DNA from: Blautia sp. MSJ-19
Lineage (GTDB): Bacteria; Bacillota; Clostridia; Lachnospirales; Lachnospiraceae
Assembly: GCF_018918125.1 (NCBI RefSeq)
Contig: NZ_JAHLQA010000004.1
Span: 1-64,000 of the forward strand
DNA length: 64,000 bases
Direction: 5' to 3'
Shown piece after piece: positions 1 through 9,634 of the stretch. Position 1 is the first letter of the stretch. Each line of letters opens with the position of its first letter. A model generated the notes under the pieces. The model searched no databases and had not been told where the DNA came from. It saw only the letters and a program-made list of their open reading frames with translations. The position numbers and the translations under genes were made by a program.

Positions 1-324
<324 letters not shown>

Positions 325-602
325 AATGTTTGATTCCGGTCAGACAACACTTGGCTATCTTCCCGTTTTACTGTTTATAAAAAGTTCATTCTTAAAAAAG
401 AAACAATGAAGTTCGATTTACTAGATTCAAGCGTCGTTTGCACTCGCTTTCATCAAGTTCCTTCGAACCGCATTCTCACTAAACTCGCACTTCGTTTTCA
501 CTCGTGTTCGTTAAGTGTTCATTGTGAATTTTCGAGAATCGTATGTGTTTCACTGTTTAGTTATCAAGGTTCTTTGTTTACCGCCTCATTGGCGACTTGC
601 TT
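325..602 (-). other. rrn operon leader, no gene
   Basis: This stretch lies between the rrn promoters and the 16S 5' end and belongs to the pre-rRNA leader. On the minus strand it carries a segment GAACCTTGATAACTAAACAG, which resembles the conserved leader/spacer sequence near boxA in clostridial rRNA operons. It also holds the upstream strand that would pair with the 16S 3' flank. The open frame across it on plus has no ribosome site and no recognisable protein. Confidence 0.7.
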
Positions 603-631
603 ACTCTATCACATCTTCGCTCCCTTGTCAA
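603..631 (-). promoter_or_regulatory. rrn promoter P2 (16S-proximal)
   Basis: The minus strand shows -35 TTGACA (626..631), a 17-base spacer and -10 TAGAGT (603..608). It shares the upstream block AAAAAGTTGTTGACA with P1, which shows that the two promoters are duplicated copies. Its position upstream of 16S fits the usual tandem rRNA promoter arrangement. Confidence 0.8.
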
Positions 632-704
632 CAACTTTTTTTAATTCTTCAAAGCTTTTTAAGTTGTGTCTTCAAAAGAAACAATTCTTTGTGACAGCTC
701 AGTT

Positions 705-733
705 AGAATACCACTTTCTAACCATGCTGTCAA
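705..733 (-). promoter_or_regulatory. rrn promoter P1 (distal)
   Basis: The minus strand shows -35 TTGACA (728..733), a 17-base spacer and -10 TATTCT (705..710). It lies just after the radA stop codon and about 100 bases upstream of P2. An A-rich stretch precedes the -35 and could act as an UP element. Confidence 0.8.
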
Positions 734-769
734 CAACTTTTTGCGATTTTTACTATTTTCTCAAATTTG

Positions 770-2152
770 TTACTTATTCTGCATGATAAATCGAATTGCA
801 TCCTGAATCCACGCAACATAAACAAGATTAATTCCCTGTACTTTGCCAACAGAGGTTTTACACACTTCCGGCAGAATCACTGTATCAAATCCTAATTTTT
901 TTGCTTCTGCCACGCGCTGTCCAGCCATGCTTACCGCACGGACTTCTCCACTTAATCCCACTTCTCCAAATGCGATCACAGAATCCGGAATAATGATATC
1001 TTTACAGCTTGATACGACCGCCAATGAAATTCCCAGATCTATCGCAGGCTCTGTCATCTTCATACCACCCGCAATATTAACGTATGCATCACATGCTGCC
1101 AGATGAATTCCGACCTTCTTCTCCAGAACCGCCATTAGAAGATTCACTCGGTTAAAATCAGTTCCCACCGCAGTTCTCCTTGGAATTCCAAAGTTGCTCT
1201 GGCATACCAGAGCCTGAATCTCTACAAGAATCGGTCTTGTTCCTTCCATAGAACATGCAACGATAGAACCGGACGTCCCGTTTGGCTTCCCGTTCAGCAT
1301 AAATTCAGATGGATTTTTTACCTCTTCCAGACCTGTATTACGCATTTCAAACACACCAATCTCATTTGTAGAACCAAATCGGTTCTTAACTGCTCTCAGA
1401 ATACGATAGGAAGCATGACGATCCCCCTCAAAATACAGTACTGTATCTACCATATGTTCCAATACTCTCGGACCGGCTACATTCCCTTCTTTTGTTACAT
1501 GCCCTACAATAAAGATGGAAACACCCTGTCCTTTTGCAATCTGCATCAAAATGTTAGTAGATTCTCTTACCTGAGAAACACTGCCCGGTGCAGAGCTGAT
1601 ATCCTCATGAAACATTGTCTGTATCGAATCGATCACAACCATATCCGGCTTCTTGCGTTCGATCACTTCCCGAATCGTTTCCAGATTTGTTTCACATAAT
1701 AATTGCAATTTCTCATTAAATTCTCCGATACGTTCCGCCCGGAGTTTGATCTGACGCAACGATTCTTCACCCGATATATACAAAACAGAGCAGCCTGAAA
1801 GTGCCAGATTCCTGCAAACCTGTAAAAGAAGGGTGGATTTTCCGATTCCCGGATCTCCACCCACTAATACCAAAGACCCGGGGACGATACCGCCCCCGAG
1901 CACTCTGTCAAGCTCTCCTATCTTTGTCAATCTTCTTTCATCTTCAGAAAATCGGATATCTTTCAGAACTACCGGCTCTGCTCTGCGTGTGCCGCTCTGC
2001 AGTCCGCTTCCTGCTGAAGATGATTTCTTCGCAGAAACGGTTTCTTCTACAAACGTATTCCACGCTCTGCATCCGGGACACTGTCCCATCCATTTCGAAG
2101 ACTCATAGCCACATTCCTGACAAAAATAAACGATCTTTTTATTTTTTAGCAT
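770..2152 (-). CDS. radA: DNA repair protein RadA (Sms)
   Basis: RadA is a RecA-like ATPase that promotes branch migration during recombinational repair. The 460-residue protein is full length. It begins with a C4 zinc finger (Cys11, 14, 25, 28), has a Walker A GGDPGIGKST near residues 98-107, and carries the family motif KNRFG in the middle. The C-terminal third is the Lon-protease-like domain. Its ATG overlaps the stop of the small upstream gene by 7 bases, so the two are cotranscribed and probably translationally coupled. The rrn promoters start right after its stop; I see no terminator between them. Confidence 0.97.
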   Translation of the reverse strand: MLKNKKIVYFCQECGYESSKWMGQCPGCRAWNTFVEETVSAKKSSSAGSGLQSGTRRAEPVVLKDIRFSEDERRLTKIGELDRVLGGGIVPGSLVLVGGDPGIGKSTLLLQVCRNLALSGCSVLYISGEESLRQIKLRAERIGEFNEKLQLLCETNLETIREVIERKKPDMVVIDSIQTMFHEDISSAPGSVSQVRESTNILMQIAKGQGVSIFIVGHVTKEGNVAGPRVLEHMVDTVLYFEGDRHASYRILRAVKNRFGSTNEIGVFEMRNTGLEEVKNPSEFMLNGKPNGTSGSIVACSMEGTRPILVEIQALVCQSNFGIPRRTAVGTDFNRVNLLMAVLEKKVGIHLAACDAYVNIAGGMKMTEPAIDLGISLAVVSSCKDIIIPDSVIAFGEVGLSGEVRAVSMAGQRVAEAKKLGFDTVILPEVCKTSVGKVQGINLVYVAWIQDAIRFIMQNK

Positions 2153-2559
2153 TTTTCAACCTTTACTGCTACTGCTGTATCTCCTCCGAGTTCTACACTG
2201 AAAGAAAGTTTGCCACCAAGATTTGTCTGCATTTTTCCGGCATCTTCACCATTGATGGAAACACTGTATTCTGTGTCTGCTTCCAGCTCTACTGTGATCT
2301 GTGCATCTTCTGCACCTTCTACTGCAAATTCCATGCTGGTGCCGTCCTGCTTCAGTGAGAATACAGCAGTTCCCGGTACGGACTCGTATACGAACATTCC
2401 ATTACGTTCCAGTTTGGTGATTTCTTTAAATGTCTTTACTTTATAAACATCTCCCTGATAAGGGAAATCAGATACCTTTGATTTTGCCGGTAATTCATAA
2501 TTACCAAAGCTGATACCCCCATTTTCTTCTGTACGGATCAGTTCTTTTACTACTGCCAT
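2146..2559 (-). CDS. Conserved small protein upstream of radA
   Basis: This is a 137-residue soluble protein without a signal peptide or membrane segment. I recall close homologs next to radA in Lachnospiraceae that databases label 'endosialidase', but nothing here shows sialidase motifs or a catalytic site. The C-terminal half is beta-rich and acidic, like a small Ig-like or C2-like fold (my inference). The stop overlaps the radA start by 7 bases. The start ATG has the purine-rich site AGGGAGGACATAAG just upstream, and a good promoter lies at 2662..2690. Confidence 0.8.
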   Translation of the reverse strand: MAVVKELIRTEENGGISFGNYELPAKSKVSDFPYQGDVYKVKTFKEITKLERNGMFVYESVPGTAVFSLKQDGTSMEFAVEGAEDAQITVELEADTEYSVSINGEDAGKMQTNLGGKLSFSVELGGDTAVAVKVEKC

Positions 2560-2661
2560 GATCTTATGTCCTCCCTAGACTTTTCTGTTGTGTTTTGGTC
2601 CTTACATATCTGTATTGCGTTGTGACATTGTTCCAACTACCCTAGATATTTCGGTTACATT

Positions 2662-2690
2662 ATTATAACATTTACCACTTTTTTTGACCA
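2662..2690 (-). promoter_or_regulatory. Promoter of the small gene-radA operon
   Basis: The minus strand has -35 TGGTCA (2685..2690), a 17-base spacer and a perfect -10 TATAAT (2662..2667). It gives a leader of about 95 bases before the start at 2559. Confidence 0.7.
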
Positions 2691-2730
2691 GTATCCTAAT
2701 TAAGATTTCATATCTTTTTTAGATTTTCCG

Positions 2731-5202
2731 TTATTGTCCGCTCCGTTCATCACGACTTGGGACAAATCGTATTTCTTTCTGATGCAGCTGAATTTTTACC
2801 GTATCTCCATTTCGAATTTTGCCTTCCAGAATTTCATTTGCCATCGGATCTTCCAGTTTATTCTGGATTGCACGGCGAAGTGGTCTCGCGCCATACTTGC
2901 TGTCAAATCCAGACTCTGCCAGATATTCTTTGACAGATTCTGTTATCTTAAGCTGAATTCCAAGCTGTTCTGCACAGCGTTTCTGAAGATTTTTCAAAAG
3001 GATATTTACTATTTTCTTGATTTCTTCTTTTTTCAATGGATGGAATACCATGATCTCATCAATACGGTTCAGGAATTCTGGTTTGAAAAGCCTTCTCACT
3101 TCTTCCATAACTCCGGATTTCATTCTTTCATAGTCCTGTTTGTCATCTTTTTCTGACATAAAACCAAGTTTCTTTGGCTCAATGATCGCCTGGGCACCTA
3201 CATTGGAAGTCATAATGATGATCGTCTGTTTAAAATCCACTTTACGTCCATGTGCATCTGTAATATGTCCGTCATCCAATACCTGCAGAAGAATATTAAA
3301 CACATCCGGATGTGCCTTTTCAATTTCATCAAAAAGGAGTACACTGTATGGATTTCTTCTGACTTTTTCACTGAGCTGACCGCCCTCATCGTATCCTACA
3401 TATCCCGGAGGAGAACCGATCAGTTTAGAGACGCTGTGTTTCTCCATATATTCTGACATGTCTACACGAATCATTGCCTGTTCGCTTCCAAACACGGCTT
3501 CTGCAAGAGCCTTTGAAAGTTCCGTCTTACCCACTCCGGTTGGTCCCAGGAACAGGAACGATCCTATTGGGCGATGCGGATCTTTCAATCCTACCCTTCC
3601 ACGTTTGACCGCCTGCGCAACAGCCTTAACCGCTTCTTCCTGTCCGATCACACGCTTATGCAGTTCTTTTTCCAAAGCAGCCAGTCTCTTTGTCTCACCC
3701 TCTGTCAGCCTCTTGACCGGAATCTTTGTCCAGTCAGAAACAATATCTGCTACAGAATTTTCTGTCACAGTCAGTTGTTTTCGTCTGTTTCTTCGTTCTT
3801 CTCTGGCTCTGTATTTCGCAATCTGTTCTTCTGCTTCTTTTTGTTCCTGCTGCAGTTTTTTCGCAAGTGGCAAATCTGCCTGTTTGATCGCATCTTCTTT
3901 TTGTTTCAGAATCTCTCTGATCTGCCTTTCCAGCTCTTCGATCTCCGGTGCTGAACGGTAACTGCCAAGCCGTACCTTGGAAGCCGCCTCATCAATAATA
4001 TCAATTGCTTTGTCCGGAAGAAAACGATCATTAATATAACGTACCGACATTTTTACAGCCGCTTCCAGAGCCTCCTCCTCAATTGTGACTCCATGATGTT
4101 TTTCATAATATGGTCTCAGACCTCTGAGGATTTCCAGAGCTTCCTGCTCTGTTGGCTCTTCCACCGTAACTGGCTGAAATCTGCGCTCCAGTGCCGCATC
4201 TTTCTCAATATATTTGCGATATTCTTCAAGAGTGGTTGCTCCGATCAGCTGAATTTCCCCTCTCGAAAGAGATGGTTTCAAAATATTAGATGCATCCAGT
4301 GCACCCTCTGCACCGCCTGCACCAATGATGGTATGAAGTTCATCAATAAACAGGAGAATTCCCTGATTTGTCCGAACTTCATCAATCACCTTGCGAATGC
4401 GTTCTTCAAATTCACCACGATATTTACTTCCTGCAACCATTCCTGACATATCCAAAACTACGACTCTTTTGTCTTTTACAGAATCCGGAACAATCCCTGT
4501 CACAATACGTTGTGCCAGTCCCTCCACAATTGCAGTCTTACCGACTCCCGGCTCGCCTACCAGGCACGGATTGTTCTTGCTGCGTCGGCTGAGGATCTGA
4601 ATCAGTCGCGTGATCTCTCTGTCGCGTCCGACTACCGGATCCAGCCTGCCCTCTGCTGCCATCACTGTCAGATCTCTGCTGTACTGATCCAGTGTCGGCG
4701 TCGGTGAACCATTCTTCTGATTTTTCTGATTCTTTCCTCCCTGTAGTTCTTCTGCTCCCGGATTCTCAACACCCATTGCAGTAAGCACCGCTACATATAA
4801 TTTCTGGATATTGATTCCCATCGTATATAACAGCCTTGTTGCAACACAGTCTGTTTCTTTAAGCATTGCGATCAGCAAATGCTCTGTACCGGTCTGTTCT
4901 TCTTTTTGATTTTCAGATTCACGATGCGCCAGACTGAGCAATCTCTCAGCTCGTGGGCTGTATTCTGGCACCCTTTCCACAACCAGCACATCTGATGGTG
5001 CAATCAGTTTCGTAATCAACTGCTGCAGCGTTTCTTCCTCTACTCCAAATTCTTCCAGTATCCTTCCGGCAGTGCCTTCTTTTTCTTTGAGCAACCCTAC
5101 CAGAATATGTTCCGTTCCAATGTATGAATGATTACAGGACTGTGCGGTGCTTTTTGCCAGTTTTAATGCATTGGCGGCCTGTCTGGTAAATCTATCCTGC
5201 AT
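2731..5202 (-). CDS. clpC: ATP-dependent Clp protease ATPase subunit ClpC
   Basis: ClpC is the Hsp100 unfoldase that feeds substrates to ClpP. The 823 residues show the double Clp-N repeat (1-145), a first AAA+ module with GEPGVGKT near 217, a UVR-type coiled region in the middle (around 420-460), and a second AAA+ module with GPTGVGKTE near 555. The C-terminal ClpB-D2-small domain is present. A ribosome site AGGAGG sits 10 bases before the ATG. The upstream neighbour is a GntR regulator, 51 bases away. The ctsR-mcsA-mcsB genes that usually precede clpC in Bacillota are absent from this locus. No clear terminator follows. Confidence 0.97.
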   Translation of the reverse strand: MQDRFTRQAANALKLAKSTAQSCNHSYIGTEHILVGLLKEKEGTAGRILEEFGVEEETLQQLITKLIAPSDVLVVERVPEYSPRAERLLSLAHRESENQKEEQTGTEHLLIAMLKETDCVATRLLYTMGINIQKLYVAVLTAMGVENPGAEELQGGKNQKNQKNGSPTPTLDQYSRDLTVMAAEGRLDPVVGRDREITRLIQILSRRSKNNPCLVGEPGVGKTAIVEGLAQRIVTGIVPDSVKDKRVVVLDMSGMVAGSKYRGEFEERIRKVIDEVRTNQGILLFIDELHTIIGAGGAEGALDASNILKPSLSRGEIQLIGATTLEEYRKYIEKDAALERRFQPVTVEEPTEQEALEILRGLRPYYEKHHGVTIEEEALEAAVKMSVRYINDRFLPDKAIDIIDEAASKVRLGSYRSAPEIEELERQIREILKQKEDAIKQADLPLAKKLQQEQKEAEEQIAKYRAREERRNRRKQLTVTENSVADIVSDWTKIPVKRLTEGETKRLAALEKELHKRVIGQEEAVKAVAQAVKRGRVGLKDPHRPIGSFLFLGPTGVGKTELSKALAEAVFGSEQAMIRVDMSEYMEKHSVSKLIGSPPGYVGYDEGGQLSEKVRRNPYSVLLFDEIEKAHPDVFNILLQVLDDGHITDAHGRKVDFKQTIIIMTSNVGAQAIIEPKKLGFMSEKDDKQDYERMKSGVMEEVRRLFKPEFLNRIDEIMVFHPLKKEEIKKIVNILLKNLQKRCAEQLGIQLKITESVKEYLAESGFDSKYGARPLRRAIQNKLEDPMANEILEGKIRNGDTVKIQLHQKEIRFVPSRDERSGQ

Positions 5203-5222
5203 AGTTCGTTTTCCTCCTATCT

Positions 5223-5237
5223 GCCCGCAAAATGCGG
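5223..5237 (-). other. Short hairpin before the clpC ribosome site
   Basis: CCCGCA, a 3-base loop and TGCGGG form a perfect 6-bp stem between the gntR stop and the clpC Shine-Dalgarno. It has no T tract, so it is not a terminator. It could stabilise or modulate the clpC part of the message; that is inference. Confidence 0.5.
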
Positions 5238-5253
5238 GACTGCTGTCATATTG

Positions 5254-5631
5254 TTACTGGTCTATCTCATATTCGTCATAGATCTCATCTATCAGATCAT
5301 GTACTTCTCTTCTGCTGACATTTCTACAGCAGCCCTTTGCCAGTGCCACCAGAAGATTTTCTTTCATTTCTTCCAGTGCTTTGATCTTATTGATATCTAC
5401 CGCTATAATCGCTCCGCGTCTGCGATCAATACTGACAAATCCCTCCTGTCGCAGCAATGAATATGCCTTATTCACTGTATGCATATTGATTCCTATGGTA
5501 TCTGCCAGCTGGCGGACAGAAGGAAGCGGATCTCCTTCCTGCAGCCTGGATGTCGCAATTCCAATGATAATCTGGTTCATCAGCTGCACATAAATCGCTT
5601 CATCACTGTTAAAATCTATTTCAATGACCAT
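5254..5631 (-). CDS. GntR-family (YtrA-like) transcriptional regulator
   Basis: The 125-residue protein has an N-terminal winged helix (core PSVRQLADTIGINMHTVNKA) and only a short helical C-terminal tail. That is the architecture of the YtrA subfamily, which binds DNA as a dimer without a large ligand domain. I place the start at 5631, where AAGGGG precedes the ATG by about 8 bases; an in-frame extension to 5715 lacks such a site. It is the first gene of a two-gene unit with clpC. YtrA-type regulators usually repress their own operon, so autoregulation, and through it clpC control, is plausible. Confidence 0.88.
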   Translation of the reverse strand: MVIEIDFNSDEAIYVQLMNQIIIGIATSRLQEGDPLPSVRQLADTIGINMHTVNKAYSLLRQEGFVSIDRRRGAIIAVDINKIKALEEMKENLLVALAKGCCRNVSRREVHDLIDEIYDEYEIDQ

Positions 5632-5715
5632 AACTATCAGCCCCTTGTCTTTGTTGTATGATACCTGCGGATCTTCCCGCAGCAAATCGCTTCCGCAATT
5701 CGTCATGTTATACAT

Positions 5716-5743
5716 ATACTAGCACATGTCCCGGATTTTGCAA
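5716..5743 (-). promoter_or_regulatory. Promoter of gntR-clpC with candidate operator
   Basis: On minus, -35 TTGCAA (5738..5743) and -10 TAGTAT (5716..5721) are separated by 16 bases. The -10 overlaps an imperfect palindrome GTATATGTATAAC, a plausible self-operator for the GntR protein. No CtsR-type heptad repeat (GGTCAAA) is seen here. Confidence 0.6.
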
Positions 5744-5780
5744 GTAAAAAATAAACAGGCAGCCATTAAGCCGCCTGTTC
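5742..5780 (-). terminator. Intrinsic terminator after the SseB-domain gene
   Basis: On minus, AACAGGCGGC, a 6-base loop and GCTGCCTGTT are followed by TATTTTTTA. The stem is 10 bp with one mismatch. It overlaps the edge of the gntR promoter -35. Confidence 0.85.
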
Positions 5781-5795
5781 TGTTCCTTTTATTTA

Positions 5796-6560
5796 TCATC
5801 CAAGGATTTTTGTGAACTGTTCTTTATTAAGGATCAGATTGAATCCCATAGGATTAAACACCATTGCTTCTGCCTGATCGATCAGAATATCCGGCAATTT
5901 ATTAAATGGAATTTTTGCAAGACGAAGCTTTTTGCCTCTTGCAAATTTTTCAAATTCCATAACATCAGAAAATACCGGCTGTAAAATCTGTCCTTCTTTA
6001 TTTTTCAGGTATGGAATATTGATTTTTTTCGGATTCTCCTCATCACGTTCCATAGCAACCAGAAACTGTGATTTTTTCAGATTTGCAATCAGTTCTTCTT
6101 CCAGTGCTCTCAGATTCTTGTGCTCTTCTTTCTGCACCGGACGACGAAGCTCCTGCATAAAATAAATTCCGGAAAGCTGCAAAGTTGGGTTGATCAGCGG
6201 ACGTTTCGCCGGCTCCATCTTGCTAAGATCCGGCTGCCTTACGATTTTTTCCAGATCCAGTTCAACCTCATCAGTTCCATTATTCCAGATTACAGAGTTT
6301 ACTCCAATTGAAAACAGAAGACCATACATTCTTGGGAAATCCTTTTTTTCATACCGCATTCCCATAAGAAGTACCTTTTCTTCTAATTTCTTTTTGCCAT
6401 ATTCCTTCAGAGTTTCCTCATCCGCAAAAAGCCACACCTGATCATTATATGTCTCTTCTCCGCAGGTTACATAAGGAAGCTTCGTTGCCTGTGAATATGC
6501 GACAAATACTGTCTCCCTTGCCTGAAGTTCCTTAACTGCTTCTTCTACACTAATACCCAT
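5796..6560 (-). CDS. SseB-domain protein
   Basis: This is a 254-residue soluble protein. The C-terminal half resembles the SseB/YseB domain, with the segment LQPVFSDVMEFEKFARGKK and the tail FNPMGFNLILNKEQF. The N-terminal half (motif FVAYSQATKLPYVTCGEE) looks like a related or duplicated module. SseB-like domains occur as substrate- or toxin-binding accessory domains, and no enzymatic residues are evident. It is transcribed alone, from its own promoter to its own terminator. Confidence 0.7.
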   Translation of the reverse strand: MGISVEEAVKELQARETVFVAYSQATKLPYVTCGEETYNDQVWLFADEETLKEYGKKKLEEKVLLMGMRYEKKDFPRMYGLLFSIGVNSVIWNNGTDEVELDLEKIVRQPDLSKMEPAKRPLINPTLQLSGIYFMQELRRPVQKEEHKNLRALEEELIANLKKSQFLVAMERDEENPKKINIPYLKNKEGQILQPVFSDVMEFEKFARGKKLRLAKIPFNKLPDILIDQAEAMVFNPMGFNLILNKEQFTKILG

Positions 6561-6589
6561 TTCATTTTCCTTTCATTTATCGCTTCCGC

Positions 6590-6632
6590 ATGATATATCA
6601 TGAATTATACCATATTTCACGAAAAATGACAT
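6590..6632 (-). promoter_or_regulatory. Promoter and palindrome of the SseB-domain gene
   Basis: On minus, -35 ATGTCA (6627..6632), a 17-base spacer and -10 TATAAT (6604..6609). A perfect 12-base palindrome ATGATATATCAT (6590..6601) lies directly after the -10 and covers the expected start of transcription, so it is a candidate operator. Confidence 0.6.
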
Positions 6633-6654
6633 ACCTTTTTGGTTATTTTTTCTA

Positions 6655-7929
6655 TTATGCTTCGTCGATAGCCTTTCCGATATCATGGCGCATATATTTA
6701 TTGGAAAACTGAATCCATTCGGTTGCATCATATGCATTCTTACGTGCTTCTTTCAGAGTTTTTCCTTTTGCAGTAATTCCAAGGACACGTCCACCATTTG
6801 TAACGATCTGCCCGTTCTCAAATTTAGTTCCTGCATGGAAACAATAATATCCGTCTTTGTCTTTGAAATTTTCAAATCCATACATTGGAATTCCTTTTTC
6901 GTATTTTACCGGATATCCTTCACTTGCCAGGACTACACAGACTGCAGCGTTGTCTTCAAACTCCAGCTCCACCTGATCCAGAGTTCCATTCACACATGCT
7001 TCCATAACCTCTATAATATCCGTCTTCATTCTCGGAAGTACAACCTGTGCCTCCGGATCTCCAAATCTTGCATTGTATTCCAGAACCTTCGGTCCATCTG
7101 CTGTCAACATCAGACCAAAGAAAATAATTCCGACAAACGGACGTCCCTCTGCCGCCATAGCATCTACCGTTGCCTGATAAATATGCTGTTTGCAGAATTC
7201 ATCCACCTCTTCTGTATAGAACGGACTTGGTGAGAATGTACCCATTCCGCCCGTATTCAAACCTTTATCACCATCCATGGCACGCTTATGATCCTGTGCA
7301 GATGTCATAGTACGAATTGTCTTGCCATCTACAAAGGAAAGAACAGACACCTCACGGCCGGTCATAAATTCTTCGATAACCATTGTATTTCCGGCATTTC
7401 CGAATTTTTTATCCTCCATGATCTCTTTAACGCCTGCTTCCGCTTCTTCCAGCGTATTACAGATCAGAACTCCCTTACCCAATGCAAGTCCGTCTGCCTT
7501 GAGAACAATCGGAAATTTTGCCTGTGTATGTAAATACTCCAGAGCTTTCTGTGGATCATCAAAATTCTCATATGCAGCTGTCGGAATCCCATATTTTTTC
7601 ATCAGGTCTTTTGAAAATGCTTTAGACCCCTCAAGGATTGCTGCATTCTTACGTGGGCCAAATACCTTCAGACCACGTGCCTCAAATACATCTACCACTC
7701 CACCGACCAACGGATCATCCATACCGATAATAGTCAGATCAACACCTTTTTCCTGGGCAAAATCTGCAAGTTTTTCAAATTCCATGGCACCAATTGCCAC
7801 ACATTCTGCATATTCAGAAATTCCTGCATTTCCCGGTGCGCAGTAAATCTTTTCAACCTTAGGACTCTTTGCAACGCTCCATGCAATTGCATGTTCTCTT
7901 CCGCCACTTCCAACGATCAGTACTTTCAT
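6655..7929 (-). CDS. purD: Phosphoribosylamine-glycine ligase (GAR synthetase)
   Basis: PurD joins 5-phosphoribosylamine and glycine using ATP, the second step of purine synthesis. The 424 residues are full length. The start reads VGSGGREHAIAWS, the family's N-terminal signature. The ATP-grasp region follows, with ADGLALGKGV and the metal-binding stretch FFGLMLTADGPKVLEYNARF. It is the last gene of purE-purM-purN-purD, 36 bases after purN. No clear terminator separates it from the SseB-domain gene promoter downstream. Confidence 0.97.
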   Translation of the reverse strand: MKVLIVGSGGREHAIAWSVAKSPKVEKIYCAPGNAGISEYAECVAIGAMEFEKLADFAQEKGVDLTIIGMDDPLVGGVVDVFEARGLKVFGPRKNAAILEGSKAFSKDLMKKYGIPTAAYENFDDPQKALEYLHTQAKFPIVLKADGLALGKGVLICNTLEEAEAGVKEIMEDKKFGNAGNTMVIEEFMTGREVSVLSFVDGKTIRTMTSAQDHKRAMDGDKGLNTGGMGTFSPSPFYTEEVDEFCKQHIYQATVDAMAAEGRPFVGIIFFGLMLTADGPKVLEYNARFGDPEAQVVLPRMKTDIIEVMEACVNGTLDQVELEFEDNAAVCVVLASEGYPVKYEKGIPMYGFENFKDKDGYYCFHAGTKFENGQIVTNGGRVLGITAKGKTLKEARKNAYDATEWIQFSNKYMRHDIGKAIDEA

Positions 7930-7965
7930 GAGCTTTTAATTGCCTCCTCTATTAATAAAACATCT

Positions 7966-8589
7966 TCAGTCAATAACAACCTTTCCATCCCGCACGGAAA
8001 CTCTGTTATTTGCGATCAGATTGATTGCTTCAGGGAGAATCTTCCATTCAGCTTCTTCCATCACACGACGCTGCAGCACTTCCGGGGTATCTCCCTGCTG
8101 TACTTCCACCGCTTTCTGAAGAATGATCGGCCCTGTATCTGTCCCCGTATCAACAAAATGAACGGTTGCACCGGTAACCTTCACACCTCGTGCAAGTACA
8201 CCTTCGTGTACATGAAGTCCATAAAATCCCACTCCACAGAAAGACGGAATCAGAGAAGGATGAATGTTAATGATCTTATTCGGATAAGCATCTACGATCA
8301 TTGGCGGAATTGCCACAAGGAATCCTGCCAGCACGACGAGGTCCACCCCATTCTCTCTGAGTTCCTGCAGTAACGCTTTGTGAAACGCATCTCTGTCTTC
8401 AAAATTTTTGGGAGAAATGCACTTAGCCGGGATTCCCCGGCTCTCCGCGCGTTTCAGTGCATATGCTCCTGGATTATTACTGATCACCAGGCCGATTTCC
8501 GCATTGGTTATCACACCGCTATCGATTGCGTCCATGATCGCCTGCAGATTTGTACCGCCTCCTGATACCAGAACACCAAGTTTTAGCAT
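7966..8589 (-). CDS. purN: Phosphoribosylglycinamide formyltransferase
   Basis: PurN transfers a formyl group from 10-formyl-THF to GAR, the third step of purine synthesis. The 207 residues include the phosphate loop SGGGTNLQAI, the catalytic Asn-x-His in IINIHPSLIPSF (about 107-117) and the catalytic Asp in HFVDTGTDTG. The start overlaps the purM stop by 7 bases, indicating coupling within the operon. Confidence 0.97.
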   Translation of the reverse strand: MLKLGVLVSGGGTNLQAIMDAIDSGVITNAEIGLVISNNPGAYALKRAESRGIPAKCISPKNFEDRDAFHKALLQELRENGVDLVVLAGFLVAIPPMIVDAYPNKIINIHPSLIPSFCGVGFYGLHVHEGVLARGVKVTGATVHFVDTGTDTGPIILQKAVEVQQGDTPEVLQRRVMEEAEWKILPEAINLIANNRVSVRDGKVVID

Positions 8590-9608
8590 AAAGTCACTCC
8601 CTTTTCTCCTGCTTCAATACGCCCAACTACATACGGAGTATCTCCGGCCTGACGGATTGCTTCCATTGTCTTATCCACATCGGAAGGATCTACTGCCAGT
8701 ACCATGCCGAGTCCCATATTAAACGTATTGTACATCATCTTTTCTTCGATATCTCCTGTCTTTGCAAGAAGTCCAAATATCGGAAGAACCGGATAACTGT
8801 CTTTCTCAATAACTGCTCTTGTTCCTTCTTTTAACATACGAGGAACATTTTCATAGAAACCGCCACCGGTGATATGGCTGCACGCATGGATGCGGACACC
8901 CGCATCTTTGATACTCTTAAGTGCCTTTACATAGATTCTGGTCGGTGCCAGCAGTGCTTCGCCAAGTGTTGTACCCAGCTCATCATAGTATGTATCCAAA
9001 GATTCCTTTGTCATCTCAAATACTTTACGTACAAGCGAAAAACCATTACTGTGGACACCAGTAGATGCCATACCGATCAGAACATCTCCTGGATTCAGTT
9101 CTTCACCTGTAAGAAGATCTTTTTTGTCGATCACGCCTACCGCAAATCCGGCAAGATCGTATTCATCTTCCGGCATAAGTCCCGGATGTTCTGCTGTTTC
9201 TCCACCGATCAGTGCCGCACCTGACTGTACACAGCCTTCTGCAACTCCGCTCACGATCTCAGCAATCTTCTCCGGATAGTTCTTGCCACATGCAATATAA
9301 TCCAGGAAAAACAGTGGTTCAGCCCCTGCACATGCAATATCATTCACACACATGGCAACTGCATCGATTCCAATCGTATCATGTTTGTCCATGATCATAG
9401 CAAGTTTAACCTTGGTTCCACATCCATCAGTACCAGATACCAGAGTTGGTTCCTCCATATCCTTGAATGCATTCATGGAGAACGCTCCGGAAAATCCTCC
9501 GATGCCGCCCAACACCTCCGGTCTCATAGTCTTTGCAATATGTTTCTTCATTAACTCTACTGACTTATAACCTGCTTCTATATCCACACCTGCTTTTTTG
9601 TAATCCAT
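8583..9608 (-). CDS. purM: Phosphoribosylformylglycinamidine cyclo-ligase (AIR synthetase)
   Basis: PurM closes the imidazole ring of FGAM with ATP to give AIR. The 341 residues have the family's N-terminal YKKAGVDIEAG, the metal- and phosphate-binding DGCGTKVKLA (about 61-70), and the mid-protein GGETAEHPG. It sits between purE (26 bases upstream) and purN (overlapping). The whole product is of normal length. Confidence 0.97.
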   Translation of the reverse strand: MDYKKAGVDIEAGYKSVELMKKHIAKTMRPEVLGGIGGFSGAFSMNAFKDMEEPTLVSGTDGCGTKVKLAMIMDKHDTIGIDAVAMCVNDIACAGAEPLFFLDYIACGKNYPEKIAEIVSGVAEGCVQSGAALIGGETAEHPGLMPEDEYDLAGFAVGVIDKKDLLTGEELNPGDVLIGMASTGVHSNGFSLVRKVFEMTKESLDTYYDELGTTLGEALLAPTRIYVKALKSIKDAGVRIHACSHITGGGFYENVPRMLKEGTRAVIEKDSYPVLPIFGLLAKTGDIEEKMMYNTFNMGLGMVLAVDPSDVDKTMEAIRQAGDTPYVVGRIEAGEKGVTLC

Positions 9609-9634
9609 AATCTTGTGATCTCCTCCACCTGTTT

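Noticed and set aside
406-786. Open frame of 126 codons on plus over the rrn promoters
   Set aside because: It has no ribosome site, covers the two promoters and leader on the other strand, and its product looks like translated non-coding A/T-rich DNA.
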